Position numbers and translations under genes: made by a program | Notes under the pieces: model-generated | The model's input: the letters and a program-made list of their open reading frames with translations, nothing else | What the model was told of the DNA's origin: nothing | Databases searched by the model: none | Assembly: GCA_964036045.1 (NCBI GenBank) | Contig: OZ038382.1 | Span: forward strand, 81,133,918-81,197,917 | Source: Eutreptiella sp. 'Long Island Sound 2002' | Lineage: Eukaryota > Euglenozoa > Euglenophyceae > Eutreptiales > Eutreptiaceae | Length of the DNA stretch: 64,000 bases | Direction of reading: 5' to 3' | Shown: piece after piece, positions 1 through 14,929 of the stretch | How the letters are laid out: each line of letters starts with the position of its first letter | How positions within the stretch are numbered: position 1 is the stretch's first letter

Positions 1-3000
1 CCCTCCGTGAATTATTTAACCCCCTCCGTGAATTATTTTACCCCTCCGTGAATTATTTACCCCCCTCCGTGAATTTTTTTACCCCTCCGTGAATTGTTTA
101 CCCCCCTCTGTGAATTATTTTACCCCTCCGTGACTTATTTATCCCCCTCCGTGAATTATTTTACCCCTCCCTGAATTATTTACCCCCCTCCGTGAATTAT
201 TTTACCCCTCCGTGAATTATTTACCCCCCTCCGTGAATTATTTTACCCCTCCGTGAATTGTTTACCCCCCTCGGTGAATTATTTTACCCCTCCGTGAATT
301 ATTTACCCCCCTCCGTGAATTATTTTACCCCTCCGTGAATTGTTTACCCCCCTCCGTGAATTATTTGACCCCTCCGTGAATTATTTACCCCCCTCCGTGA
401 ATTATTTTACCCCTCCGTGAATTATTTACCCCCCTCCGTGAATTATTTTACCCCTCAGTGAATTGTTTACCCCCCTCCGTGAATTATTTGACCCCTCCGT
501 GAATTATTTACCCCCCTCCGTGAATTATTTTACCCCTCCGTGAATTTTTAACCCCCTCCGTGAATTATTTTACCCCTCCGTGAATTATTTACCCCCCTCC
601 GTGAATTATTTTACCCCTCCGTGAATTCTTTGGCCCCCTCCGTGAAGTATTTTACCCCTCCGTGAATTGTTTAGCCCCCACCGTGAATCATTTTACCCCT
701 CCGTGAATCGTTTACCCCCCTCCGTGAATCATTTTACCCCTCCGTGAATTGTTTACCCCCCTCCGTGAATTATTTTACCCCTCTGTGAATTATTTACCCC
801 CCGCCGTGAATAATTTTACCCCTCCGTGAATTATTTACCCCCCTCCGTGAATTGTTTTACCCCTCCGTGAATTGTTTACCCCCCTCCGTGAATTATTTTA
901 CCCCTCCGTGAATTGTTTACCCCCCTCCGTGAATTATTTTACCCCTCCGTGAATTATTTACCCCCCTCCGTGAATTATTTTACCCCTCCGTGAATTGTTT
1001 ACCCCCCTCCGTGAATTATTTTACCCCTCCGTGAATTGTTTACCCCCCTCCGTGACTCATTTTACCCCTCCGTGAATTATTTACCCCCCTCCGTGAATTA
1101 TTTACCCCCCTCCGTGAATTATTTTACCCCTCCGTGAATTGTTTACCCCCCTCCGTGAATTATTTTACCCCTCCGTGAATTGTTTACCCCCCTCCGTGAA
1201 TTATTTTACCCCTCCGTGAATTGTTTACCCCCCTCCGTGAATTATTTTACCCCTCCGTGAATTATTTACCCCCCTCCGTGAATTGTTTGACCCCTCCGTG
1301 AATCATTTACCCCCCTCCGTGAATTATTTTACCCCTCCGTGAATTATTTACCCCCCTCCGTGAATTATTTGACCCCTCCGTGAATCATTTACCCCCCTCC
1401 GTGAATTATTTTACCCCTCCGTGAATGATTTACCCCCCTCCGTGAATTATTTTACCCCTCCGTGAATTATTTACCCCCCTCCGTGAATTATTTTACCCCT
1501 CCGTGAATTATTTACCCCCCTCCGTGAATTATTTGACCCCTCCGTGAATTGTTTACCCCCCTCCGTGAATCATTTTACCCCTCCGTGAATCGTTTACCCC
1601 CCTCCGTGAATCATTTTACCCCTCCGTGAATTGTTTACCCCCCTCCGTGAATTATTTTACCCCTCTGTGAATTATTTACCCCCCTCCGTGAATAATTTTA
1701 CCCCTCCGTGAATTATTTACCCCCCTCCGTGAATTGTTTTACCCCTCCGTGAATTGTTTACCCCCCTCCGTGAATTATTTTACCCCTCCGTGAATTGTTT
1801 ACCCCCCTCCGTGAATTATTTTACCCCTCCGTGAATTATTTACCCCCCTCCGTGAATTATTTTACCCCTCCGTGAATTGTTTACCCCCCTCCGTGAATTA
1901 TTTTACCCCTCCGTGAATTGTTTACCCCCCTCCGTGACTCATTTTACCCCTCCGTGAATTATTTACCCCCCTCCGTGAATTATTTACCCCCCTCCGTGAA
2001 TAATTTTACCCCTCCGTGAATTATTTACCCCCCTCCGTGAATTGTTTACCCCCCTCCGTGAATTATTTTACCCCTCCGTGAATTATTTACCCCCCTCCGT
2101 GAATTGTTTGACCCCTCCGTGAATCATTTACCCCCCTCCGTGAATTATTTTACCCCTCCGTGAATTATTTACCCCCCTCCGTGAATTATTTGACCCCTCC
2201 GTGAATCATTTACCCCCCTCCGTGAATTATTTTACCCCTCCGTGAATGATTTACCCCCCTCCGTGAATTATTTTACCCCTCCGTGAATTATTTACCCCCC
2301 TCCGTGAATTTTTTTACCCCTCCGTGAATTATTTACCCCCCTCCGTGAATTATTTGACCCCTCCGTGAATTATTTACCCCCCTCCGTGAAGTTTTTTACC
2401 CCTCCGTGAATTATTTACCCCCCTCCGTGAATTATTTTACCCCTCCGTGAATTGTTTACCCCCCTCCGTGAATTATTTTACCCCTCCGTGAATTATTTAC
2501 CCCCCTCCGTGAATTATTTTACCCCTCCGTGAATTGGCTCAATTTTTTACCCCCCTCCGTGAATTATTTTACCCCTCCGTGAATTGTTTACCCCCCTCCG
2601 TGAATTATTTTACCCCTCCGTGAATTATTTACCCCCCTCCGTGAATTATTTGACCCCTCCGTGAATTGTTTACCCCCCTCCGTGAATTATTTTACCCCTC
2701 CGTGAATTATTTACCCCGCTCCGTGAATTTTTTTACCCCTCCGTGAATTATTTACCTCCCTCCGTGAATTATTTTACCCCTCCGTGAATTGTTTACCCCC
2801 CTCCGTGAATTATTTTACCCCTCCGTGAATTATTTACCCCCCTCCGTGAATTATTTTACCCCTCCGTGAATTATTTACCCCCCTCCGTGAATTATTTTAC
2901 CCCTCCGTGAATTACTTACCCCCCTCCGTGAATTATTTGACCCCTCCGTGAACTGTTTACCCCCCTCCGTGAATTATTTTACCCCTCCGTGAATTATTTA

Positions 3001-6000
3001 ACCCCCTCCGTGAATTATTTTACCCCTCTGTGAATTATTTACCCCCCTCCGTGAATTTTTTTACCCCTCCGTGAATTGTTTACCCCCCTCTGTGAATTAT
3101 TTTACCCCTCCATGACTTTTTTACCCCCCTCCGTGAATTATTTTACCCCTCCCTGAATTATTTACCCCCCTCCGTGAATTATTTTACCCCTCCGTGAATT
3201 GTTTACCCCCCTCCGTGAATTATTTTACCCCTCCGTGAATTGTTTACCCCCCTCGGTGAATTATTTTACCCCTCCGTGAATTATTTACCCCCCTCCGTGA
3301 ATTATTTTACCCCTCCGTGAATTGTTTACCCCCCTCCGTGAATTATTTGACCCCTCCGTGAATTATTTACCCCCCTCCGTGAATTATTTTACCCCTCCCC
3401 GAATTATTTACCCCCCTCCGTGAATTATTTTACCCCTCCGTGAATTATTTACCCCCCTCCGTGAATCATTTTACCCCTCCGTGAATTATTTACCCCCCTC
3501 CGTGAATTATTTTACCCCTCCGTGAATTGTTTACCCCCCTCCGTGAATTATTTTACCCCTCCGTAAATTTTTTACCCCCCTCCGTGAATTATTTTACCCC
3601 TCCATGAATTATTTACCCCCCTCCGTGAAGTATTTGACCCCTCCGTGAATTTTTTACCCCCCTCCGTGAATTATTTCACCCCTCCGTGAATTGTTTACCC
3701 CCCTCCGTGAATTTTTTTACCCCCCCGTGAATTGTTTACCCCCCTCCGTGAATTATTTTACCCCTCCGTTAATTATTTACCCCCCTCCGTGAATTATTTT
3801 ACCCCTCCGTGAATTATTTACCCCCCTCCGTGAATTATTTTACCCCTCCGTGAATTATTTACCCCCCTCCGTGAATAATTTGACCCCTCCGTGAATTATT
3901 TACCCCCCTCCGTGAATTATTTTACCCCTCCGTGAATTGTTTACACCCCTCCGTGAATTATTTTACCCCTCCGTGAATTATTTACCCCCCTCCGTGAATT
4001 ATTTGACCCCTCCCTGAATCATTTACCCCCCTCCGTGAATTATTTTACCCCTCCGAGAATGATTTACCCCCCTCCGTGAATTATTTTACCCCTCCGTGAA
4101 TTATTTACCCCCCTCCGTGAATTATTTTACCCCTCCGTGAATTGTTTACCCCCCTCCGTGAATTATTTTACCCCTCCGTGAATTGTTTACCCCCCTCCGT
4201 GAATTATTTTACCCCTCCGTGAATTATTTACCCCCCTCCGTGAATTATTTTACCCCTCCATGAATTATTTACCCCCCTCCGCGAATTATTTGACCCCTCC
4301 GTGAATTTTTTACCCCCCTCCGTGAATTATTTTACCCCTCCGTGAATTGTTTACCCCCCTCCGTGAATTATTTTACCCCTCCGTGAATTACCTACCCCCC
4401 TCCGTGAATTATTTTACCCCTCCGTGAATTATTTACCCCCCTCCGTGAATTATTTTACCCCTCCGTGAATTATTTACCCCCCTCCGTGAATTATTTGACC
4501 CCTCCGTGAATGATTTACCCCCCTCCGTGAATTATTTTACCCCTCTGTGAATGATTTACCCCCCTCCGTGAATTATTTTACCCCTCTGTGAATTATTTAC
4601 CCCCCTCCGTGAATTATTTTACCCCTCCGTGAACTATTTACCCCCCTCCGTGAATTATTTTACCCCTCCGTGAACTGTTTACCCCCCTCCGTGAATTATT
4701 TTACCCCTCCGTGAATTATTTACCCCCCTCCGTGAATTATTTTACCCCTCTGTGAATGATTTACCCCCCTCCGTGAATTATTTTACCCCTCCGTGAATTC
4801 TTTACCCCCCTCCGTGAATTATTTTACCCCTCCGTGAATTGTTTACCCCCCTCCGTGAATTATTTTACCCCTCCGTGAATTGTTTACCCCCCTCCGTGAA
4901 TTATTTTACCCCTCCGTGAATTATTTACCCCCCTCCGTGAATTATTTTACCCCTCCGTGAATTGTTTACCCCCCTCCGTGAATTATTTTACCCCTCCGTG
5001 AATTGTTTACCCCCCTCCGTGAATTATTTTACCCCTCCGTGAATTATTTACCCCCCTCCGTGAATTATTTACCCCCCTCCGTGAATCATTTTACCCCTCC
5101 GTGAATTGTTTACCCCCCTCCGTGAATTATTTTACCCCTCTGTGAATTGTTTACCCCCCTCCGTGAATTATTTTACCCCTCCGTGAATTGTTTACCCCCC
5201 TCCGTGAATTATTTTACCCCTCCGTGAATTATTTACCCCCCTCCGTGAATTATTTGACCCCTCCGTGAATCATTTACCCCCCTCCGTGAATTATTTTACC
5301 CCTCCGTGAATTGTTTACCCCCCTCCGTGAATTGTTTACCCCTCCGTGAATTATTTACCCCCCTCCGTGAATTATTTTACCCCTCCGTGAATTGTTTACC
5401 CCCCTCCGTGAATTATTTTACCCCTCCGTGAATTATTTACCCCCCTCCGTGAATTATTTTACCCCTCCGTGAATTATTTACCCCCCTTCGTGAATTATTT
5501 GACCCCTCCGTGAATTATTTACCCCCCTCCGTGAATTATTTTACCCCTCCGTGAATTACCTACCCCCCTGCGTGAATTATTTTACCCCTCCGTGAATTAT
5601 TTACCCCCCTCCGTGAATTATTTTACCCCTCCGTGAATTATTTACCCCCCTCCGTGAATTATCTTACCCCTTCGTGAAGTATTTACCCCCCTCCGTGAAT
5701 TATTTTACCCCTCCGTGAATTCTTTACCCCCCTCCGTGAATTATTTTACCCCTCCGTGAATTGTTTACCCCCCTCCGTGAATCATTTTACCCCTCCGTGA
5801 ATCGTTTACCCCCCTCCGTGAATCATTTTACCCCTCCGTGAATTGTTTACCCCCCTCCGTGAGTCATTTTACCCCTCTGTGAATTATTTACCCCCCTCCG
5901 TGAATTATTTTACCCCTCCGTGAATTCTTTACCCCCCTCCGTGAATTATTTTACCCCTCCGTGAATTGTTTACCCCCCTCCGTGAATTATTTTACCCCTC

Positions 6001-9000
6001 CGTGAATTGTTTACCCCCCTCCGTGAATTATTTTACCCCTCCGTGAATTTTTTACCCCCCTCCGTGAATTATTTTACCCCTCCGTGAATTGTTTACCCCC
6101 CTCCGTGAATTGTTTTACCCCTCCGTGAATTGTTTACCCCCCTCCGTGAATTATTTGACCCCTCCGTGAATTATTTACCCCCCTCCGTGAATTATTTACC
6201 CCCCTCCGTGAATTATTTTACCCCTCCGTGAATTGTTTACCCCCCTCCGTGAATTATTTTACCCCTCCGTGAATTGTTTACCCCCCTCCGTGAATTATTT
6301 TACCCCTCCGTGAATTCTTTACCCCCCTCCGTGAATTCTTTTACCCCTCCGTGAATTATTCACCCCCCTCCGTGAATTATTTGACCCCTCCGTGGATCAT
6401 TTACCCCCCTCCGTGAATTATTTTACCCCTCCGTGAATTATTTACCCCCCTCCATGAATTATTTTACCCCTCCGTGAATTATTTACCCCCCTCTGTGAAT
6501 TATTTTACCCCTCCGTGAATTATTTACCCCCCTCCGTGAATTATTTGACCCCTCCGTGAGATATTTACCCCCCTCCGTGAATTTTTTCACCCCTCCGTGA
6601 ATTATTTACCCCCCTCCGTGAATTTTTTTACCCATCCGTGAATTGTTTACCCCCCTCCGTGAATTATTTTACCCCTCCGTGCATCGTTTACCCCCCTCCG
6701 TGAATTATTTTACCCCTCCGTGAATTATTTACCCCCCTCCGTGAATTATTTTACCCCTCCGTGAATTATTTACCCCCCCTCCGTGAATTATTTGACCCCT
6801 CCGTGAATTACTTACCCCCCTCCGTGAATTATTTGACCCCTCCGTGAATTGTTTACCCCCATCCGTGAACTTTTTTACCCCTCCGTGAATTATTTAACCC
6901 CCTCCGTGAATTATTTTACCCCTCCGTGAATTATTTACCCCCCTCCGTGAATTTTTTTACCCCTCCGTGAATTGTTTACCCCCCTCTGTGATTTCTTTTA
7001 CCCCTCCGTGAATTATTTACCCCCCTCCGTGAATTGTTTTACCCCTCCGTGAATTATTTACCCCCCTCCGTGAATTATTTTACCCCTCCGTGAATTATTT
7101 ACCCCCCTCCGTGAATTATTTTACCCCTCCGTGAATTATTTACCCCCCTCCGTGAATTTTTTTACCCCTCCGTGAATTTTTTACCCCCCTCCGTGAATTA
7201 TTTTACCCCTCCGTGAATTGTTTACCCCCCTCCGTGAATTATTTGACCCCTCCGTGAATTATTTACCCCCCTCCGTGAATTATTTTACCCCTCCGTGAAT
7301 TATTTACCCGCCTCCGTGAATTATTTTACCCGTCCGTGAATTATTTACCCCCCTCCGTGAATTTTTTGACCCCTCCGTGAATTATTTAACCCCCTCCGTG
7401 AATTATTTTACCCCTCCGTGAATTGGCTCAATTATTTACCCCCCTCCGTGAATTATTTTACCCCTCCGTGAATTATTTACCCCCCTCCGTGAATTATTTG
7501 ACCCCTCCGTGAATTATTTACCCCCCTCCGTGAATTGTTTTACCCCTCCGTGAATTATTTACCCCCCTCCGTGAATTATTTTACCCCTCCGTGAATTATT
7601 TACCTCCCTCCGTGAATTATTTTACCCCTCCGTGAATCGTTTACCCCCCTCCGTGAATTATTTTACCCCTCCGTGAATTATTTACCCCCCTCCGTGAATT
7701 ATTTTACCCCTCCGTGAATTATTTACCCCCCTCCGTGAATTATTTGACCCCTCCGTGAATTACTTACCCCCCTCCGTGAATTATTTGACCCCTCCGTGAA
7801 TTGTTTACCCCCCTCCGTGAATTATTTTACCCCTCCGTGAATTATTGGACCCCCTCCGTGAATTATTTTACCCCTCCGTGAATTATTTACCCCCCTCCGT
7901 GAATTTTTTTACCCCTCCGTGAATTGCTTACCCCCCTCTGTGAATTATTTTACCCCTCCGTGAATTATTTACCCCCCTCCGTGAATTATTTTACCCCTCC
8001 GTGAATTATTTACCTCCCTCCGTGAATTATTTTACCCCTCCGTGAATTGTTTACCCCCCTCCGTGAATTTTTTTACCCCTCCGTGAATTGTTTACCCCCC
8101 TCCGTGAATTATTTTACCCCTCCGTGAATTGTTTACCCCCCTCCGTGAATTATTTGACCCCTCCGTGAATTATTTACCCCCCTCCGTGAAGTATTTTACC
8201 CCTCCGTGAATTATTTACCCCCCTCCGTGAATTATTTTACCCGTCCGTGAATTATTTACCCCCCTGCGTGAATTATTTGACCCCTCCGTGAATTATTTAC
8301 CCCCCTCCGTGAATTTTTTTACCCCTCCGTGAATTATTTACCCCCCTCCGTGAATTATTTTACCCCTCCATGAATCATTTACCCCCCTCCGTGAATTCTT
8401 TTACCCCTCCGTGAATTATTTACCCCCCTCCGTGAATTATTTTACCCCTCCGTGAATTATTTACCCCCCTCCGTGAATTATTTTACCCCTCCGTGAATTG
8501 GCTCAATTATTTACCGCCCTCCGTGAATTATTTTACCCCTCCGTGAATTATTTACCCCCCTCCGTGAATTATTTTACCCCTCCGTGAATTATTTACCCCC
8601 CTCCGTGAACTATTTGACCCCTCCGTGAATTGTTTACCCCCCTCCGTGAATCATTTTACCCCTCCGTGAATTATTTACCCCCCTCCGTGAATTATTTTAC
8701 CCTTCCGTGAATTATTTACCTCCCTCCGTGAATTATTTTACCCCTCCGTGAATTATTCACCCCCCTCCGTGAATTATTTGACCCCTCCGTGAATCATTTA
8801 CCCCCCTCCGTGAATTATTTTACCCCTCCGTGAATTATTTACCCCCCTCCGTGAATTATTTGACCCCTCCGTGAATCACTTACCCCCCTCCGTGAATTAT
8901 TTGACCCCTCCGTGAATTGTTTACCCCCCTCCGTGAATTATTTTACCCCTCCGTGAATTATTTAACCCCCTCCGTGAATTTTTTTACCCCTCCGTGAATT

Positions 9001-12000
9001 ATTTACCCCCCTCCGTGAATTTTTTAACCCCTCCGTGAATTGTTTACCCCCCTCTGTGAATTATTTTACCCCTCCGTGAATTGTTTACCCCCCTCCGTGA
9101 ATTATTTTACCCCTCCGTGAATTATTTACCCCCCTCCGTGAATTATTTTACCCCTCCGTGAATTATTTACCCCCCTCCGTGAATTATTTTACCCCTCCGT
9201 GAATTATTTACCCCGCTCCGTGAATTTTTTTACCCCTCCGTGAATTGTTTACCCCCCTCCGTGAATTTTTTTACCCCTCCGTAAATTCTTTACCCCCCTC
9301 CGTGAATTTTTTTACCCCTCCGTGAATTGTTTACCCCCCTCCGTGAATTATTTGACCCCTCCGTGAATTATTTACCCCCCTCCGTGAATTATTTTACCCC
9401 TCCGTGAATTATTTACCCCCCTCCGTGAATTATTTTACCCCCCCGTGAATTATTTACCTCCCTCCGTGAATTATTTGACCCCTCCGTGAATTGTTTACCC
9501 CCCTCCGTGAATTATTTTACCCCTCCGTGAATTGTTTACCCCCCTCCGTGAATTATTTTACCCCTCCGTGAATTTTTTACCCCCCTCCGTGAATTATTTG
9601 ACCCCTCCGTGAATTATTTACCCCCCTCCGTGAATTATTTGACCCCTCCGTGAATTGTTTACCCCCCTCTGTGAATTATTTTACCCCTCCGTGAATTATT
9701 TACCCCCCTCCGTGAATTATTTTACCCCTCCGTGAATTATTTACCCCCCTCCGTGAATTATTTTACCCCTTCGTGAATTATTTACCCCCCTCCGTGAATT
9801 ATTTGACCCCTCCGTGAATCGTTTACCCCCCTCCGTGAATTATTTTACCCCTCTGTGAATTATTTACCCCCCTCCGTGAATTATTTTACCCCTCCGTGAA
9901 TTATTTAGCCCCCTCCGTGAATTATTTTACCCCTCCGTGAATTGTTTACCCCCCTCTGTGAATTATTTTACCCCTCCGTGAATTGTTTACCCCCCTCTGT
10001 GAATTATTTTACCCCTCCGTGAATTGTTTACCCCCCTCCGTGAATTATTTTACCCCTCCGTGAATTATTTACCTCCCTCCGTGAATTATTTTACCCCTCC
10101 GTGAATTGTTTACCCCCCTCCGTGAATTATTTTACCCCTCCGTGAATTATTTACCCCCCTCCGTGAATTATTTTACCCCTCCGTGAAGTGTTTGTCCCCC
10201 TCCGTGAATTATTTGACCCCTCCGTGAATTATTTACCCCCCTCCGTGAACTATTTTACCCCTCCGTGAATTATTTACCCCCCTCCGTGAATTATTTTACC
10301 CGTCCGTGAATTATTTACCCCCCTCCGTGAATTATTTGACCCCTCCGTGAATCATTTACCCCCCTCCGTGAATTATTTTACCCCTCCGTGAATCATTTAC
10401 CCCCCTCCGTGAATTATTTTACCCCTCCGTGAATCATTTACCCCCCTCCGTGAATTCTTTTACCCCTCCGTGAATTATTTACCCCCCTCCGTGAATTATT
10501 TTACCCCTCCGTGAATTATTTACCCCCCTCCGTGAATTATTTTACCCCTCCGTGAAGTGTTTGTCCCCCTCCGTGAATTATTTGACCCCTCCGTGAATTA
10601 TCTACCCCCCTCCGTGAACTATTTTACCCCTCCGTGAATTATTTACCCCCCTCCGTGAATTATTTTACCCGTCCGTGAATTATTTACCCCCCTCCGTGAA
10701 TTATTTGACCCCTCCGTGAATTATTTACCCCCCTCCGTGAATTATTTTACCCTTCCGTGAATCATTTACCCCCCTCCGTGAATTATTTTACCCCTCCGTG
10801 AATCATTTACCCCCCTCCGTGAATTCTTTTACCCCTCCGTGAATTATTTACCCCCCTCCGTGAATTATTTTACCCCTCCGTGAATTATTTACCCCCCTCC
10901 GTGAATTATTTTACCCCTCCGTGAATTGGCTCAATTATTTACCCCCCTCCGTGAATTATTTTACCCCTCCGTGAATTATTTACCCCCCTCCGTGAATTAT
11001 TTTACCCCTCCGTGAATTATTTACCCCCCTCCGTGAATTGTTTGACCCCTCCGTGAATTGTTTACCCCCCTCCGTGAATCATTTGACCCCTCCGTGAATT
11101 TTTTACCCCCCTCCGTGAATTATTTTACCCTTCCGTGAATCATTTACCTCCCTCCGTGAATTATTTTACCCCTCCGTGAATCGTTTACCCCCCTCCGTGA
11201 ATTATTTTACCCCTCCGTGAATTATTTACCCCCCTCCGTGAATTATTTGACCCCTTCGTGAATTATTTACCCCCCTCCGTGAATTTTTTGACCCCTCCGT
11301 GAATTACTTACCCCCCTCCGTGAATTATTTGACCCCTCCGTGAATTGTTTACCCCCCTCCGTGAATTATTTTACCCCTCCGTGAATTATTTACCCCCCTC
11401 CGTGAATTATTTTACCCGTCCGTGAATTATTTACCCCCCTCCGTGAATTATTTGACCCCTCCGTGAATCATTTCCCCCCCTCCGTGAATTATTTTACCCC
11501 TCCGTGAATCATTTACCCCCCTCCGTGAATTATTTTACCCCTCCGTGAATCATTTACCCCCCTCCGTGAATTCTTTTACCCCTCCGTGAATTATTTACCC
11601 CCCTCCGTGAATTATTTTACCCCTCCGTAAATTATTTACCCCCCTCCGTGAATTATTTTACCCCTCCGTGAATTGGCTCAATTATTTACCCCCCTCCGTG
11701 AATTATTTTACCCCTCCGTGAATTATTTACCCCCCTCCGTGAATTATTTTACCCCTCCGTGAATTATTTACCCCCCTCCGTGATCTATTTGACCCCTCCG
11801 TGAATTGTTTACCCCCCTCCGTGAATCATTTTACCCCTCCGTGAATTATTTACCCCCCTCCGTGAATTATTTTACCCTTCCGTGAATTATTTACCTCCCT
11901 CCGTGAATTTTTTTACCCCTCCGTGAATCGTTTACCCCCCTCCGTGAATTATTTTACCCCTCCGTGAATTATTTACCCCCCTCCGTGAATTATTTGACCC

Positions 12001-14929
12001 CTCCGTGAATTATTTACCCCCCTCCGTGAATTATTTGACCCCTCCGTGAATTACTTACCCCCCTCCGTGAATTATTTGACCCCTCCGTGAATTGTTTACC
12101 CCCCTCCGTGAATTATTTTACCCCTCCGTGAATTATTTAACCCCGTCCGTGAATTATTTTACCCCTCCGTGAATTATTTACCCCCCTCCGTGAATTATTT
12201 TACCCCTCCGTGAATTGTTTACCCCCCTCCGTGAATTTTTTTACCCCTCCGTGAATTATTTACCCCCCTCCGTGAATTATTTTACCCCTCCGTGAATTGT
12301 TTACCCCCCTCCGTGAATTATTTGACCCCTCCGTGAATTATTTACCCCCCTCCGTGAATTATTTTACCCCTCCGTGAATTATTTACCCCCCTCAGTGAAT
12401 TATTTTACCCCTCCGTGAATTATTTACCCCGCTCCGTGAATTATTTTACCCCTCCGTGAATTGTTTACCCCCCTCCGTGAATTTTTTTACCCCTCCGTGA
12501 ATTGTTTACCCCCCTCCGTGAATTATTTGACCCCTCCGTGAATTATTTACCCCCCTCCGTGAATTATTTTACCCCTCCGTGAATTATTTACCCCCCTCCG
12601 TGAATTATTTTACCCCTCCGTGAATTATTTACCTCCCTCCGTGAATTATTTGACCCCTCCGTGAATTATTTACCCCCCTCCGTGAATTATTTTACCCCTC
12701 CGTGAATTGTTTACCCCCCTCCGTGAATTATTTTACCTCTCCGTGAATTGTTTACCCCCCTCCGTGAATTATTTTACCCCTCCGTGAATTATTTACCCCC
12801 CTCCGTGAATTATTTTACCCCTCTGTGAATTATTTACCCCCCTCCGTGAATTATTTGACCCCTCCGTGAATCGTTTACCCCCCTCCGTGAATTATTTTAC
12901 CCCTCTGTGAATTATTTACCCCCCTCCCCGAATTATTTTACCCCTCCGTGAATTGTTTACCCCCCTCCGTGAATTATTTTACCCCTCCGTGAATTGTTTA
13001 CCCCCCTTCGTGAATTATTTTACCCCTCCGTGAATTGTTTACCCCCCTCCGTGAATTTTTTTACCCCTCCGTGAATTATCTACCCCCCTCCATGAATTAT
13101 TTTACCCCTCCGTGAATTGTTTACCCCCCTCCGTGAATTATTTTACCCCTCCGTGAATTGTTTACCCCCCTCCGTGAATTATTTTACCCCTCTGTGAATC
13201 ATTTACCCCCCTCCGTGAATTCTTTTACCCCTCCGTGAATTATTTACCCCCCTCCGTGAATTATTTTACCCCTCCGTCAATTATTTACCCCCCTCCGTGA
13301 ATTATTTTACCCCTCCGTGAATTGGCTCAATTATTTACCCCCCTCAGTGAATTATTTTACCCCTCCGTGAATTATTTACCCCCCTCCGTGAATTATTTTA
13401 CCCCTCCTTGAATTATTTACCCCCCTCCGTGAATTATTTGACCCCTCCGTGAATTGTTTACCCCCCTCCGTGAATCATTTTACCCCTCCGTGAATTATTT
13501 ACCCCCCTCCGTGAATTATTTTACCCTTCCGTGAATTATTTACCTCCCTCCGTGAATTATTTTACCCCTCCGTGAATCGTTTACCCCCCTCCGTGAATTA
13601 TTTTACCCCTCCGTGAATTATTTACCCCCCTCCGTGAATTATTTTACCCCTCCGTGAATTATTTACCCCCCTCCGTGAATTATTTGACCCCTCCGTGAAT
13701 TACTTACCCCCCTCCGTGAATTATTTGACCCCTCCGTGAATTGTTTACCCCCCTCCGTGAATTTTTTTACCCCTCCGTGAATTATTTAACCCCCTCCGTG
13801 AATTATTTTACCCCTCCGTGAATTATTTACCCCCCTCCGTGAATTTTTTAACCCCTCCGTGAATTGTTTACCCCCCTCTGTGAATTATTTTACCCCTCCG
13901 TGAATCATTTACCCCCCTCCGTGAATTATTTTACCCCTCCGTGAATTATTTACCCCCCTCCGTGAATTTTTTTACCCCTCCGTGAATTATTTACCCCGCT
14001 CCGTGAATTATTTTACCCCTCCGTGAATTGTTTACCCCCCTCCGTGAATTTTTTTACCCCTCTGTGAATTATTTACCCCCCTCCGTGAATTTTTTTACCC
14101 CTCCGTGAATTGTTTACCCCCCTCCGTGAATTATTTGACCCCTCCGTGAATTATTTACCCCCCTCCGTGAATTATTTTACCCCTCCGTGAATTATTTACC
14201 CCCCTCCGTGAATTATTTACCTCCCTCCGTGAATTATTTGACCCCTCCGTGAATTATTTACCCCCCTCCGTGAATTATTTTACCCCTCCGTGAATTGTTT
14301 ACCCCCCTCCGTGAATTATTTTACCCCTCCGTGAATTTTTTACCCCCCTCCGTGAATTATTTTACCTCTCCGTGAATTGTTTACCCCCCTCCGTGAATTA
14401 TTTTACCCCTCCGTGAATTTTTTACCCCCCTCCGTGAATTATTTTACCCCTCCGTGAATTATTTACCCCCCTCCGTGAATTTTTTGACCCCTCCGTGAAT
14501 CGTTTACCCCCCTCCGTGAATTATTTTACCCCTCTGTGAATTATTTACCCCCCTCCGTGAATTTTTTTACCCCTCCGTGAATTATTTACCCCCCTCCGTG
14601 AATTATTTTACCCCTCCGTGAATTGTTTACCCCCCTCTGTGAATTATTTTACCCCTCCGTGAATTGTTTACCCCCCTCCGTGAATTTTTTTACCCCTCCG
14701 TGAATTATCTACCCCCCTCCGTGAATTATTTTACCCCTCCGTGAATTGTTTACCCCCCTCCGTGAATTATTTTACCCCTCCGTGAATTGTTTACCCCCCT
14801 CCGTGAATTATTTTACCCCTCCGTGAATTATTTACCCCCCTCCGTGAATTATTTTACCCCTCCGTGAATTGTTTACCCCCCTCCGTGAATTATTTTACCC
14901 CTCCGTGAATTGTTTACCCCCCTCCGTGA
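1..14929. repeat. 41-bp dimeric satellite array (about 360 copies)
   Basis: The stretch is a continuous head-to-tail array. A 20-bp monomer (CCGTGAATTATTTTACCCCT) alternates with a 21-bp monomer (CCGTGAATTATTTA, then six C and T), giving a 41-bp dimer; CCGTG recurs at 5, 26, 46, 67. Common variants are ATTG for ATTA in the 21-mer and TTTGA for TTTTA in the 20-mer. Strict alternation breaks in a few places where two 21-mers are adjacent (near 1080, 1980, 2035, 5045, 6180, 14205). The array starts before the window and contains no other sequence. The function is unknown; centromeric, subtelomeric or heterochromatic satellite are all possible. Confidence 0.98.
2531..2546. repeat. GGCTCAATT variant monomer (first of six)
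   Basis: A 41-bp satellite monomer carries an extended form GAATTGGCTCAATT in place of GAATT. The same rare variant starts at 2531, 7420, 8495, 10923, 11670 and 13319. At 8495, 10923, 11670 and 13319 the preceding 150-200 bp also match, including a GAATTC-containing monomer four to five monomers upstream. This shows that multi-dimer blocks were copied within the array. Confidence 0.9.

Noticed and set aside
1-14929. CRISPR-like regular repeats
   Set aside because: The array has no unique spacers; every segment is a repeat monomer, and no cas-like gene is present.
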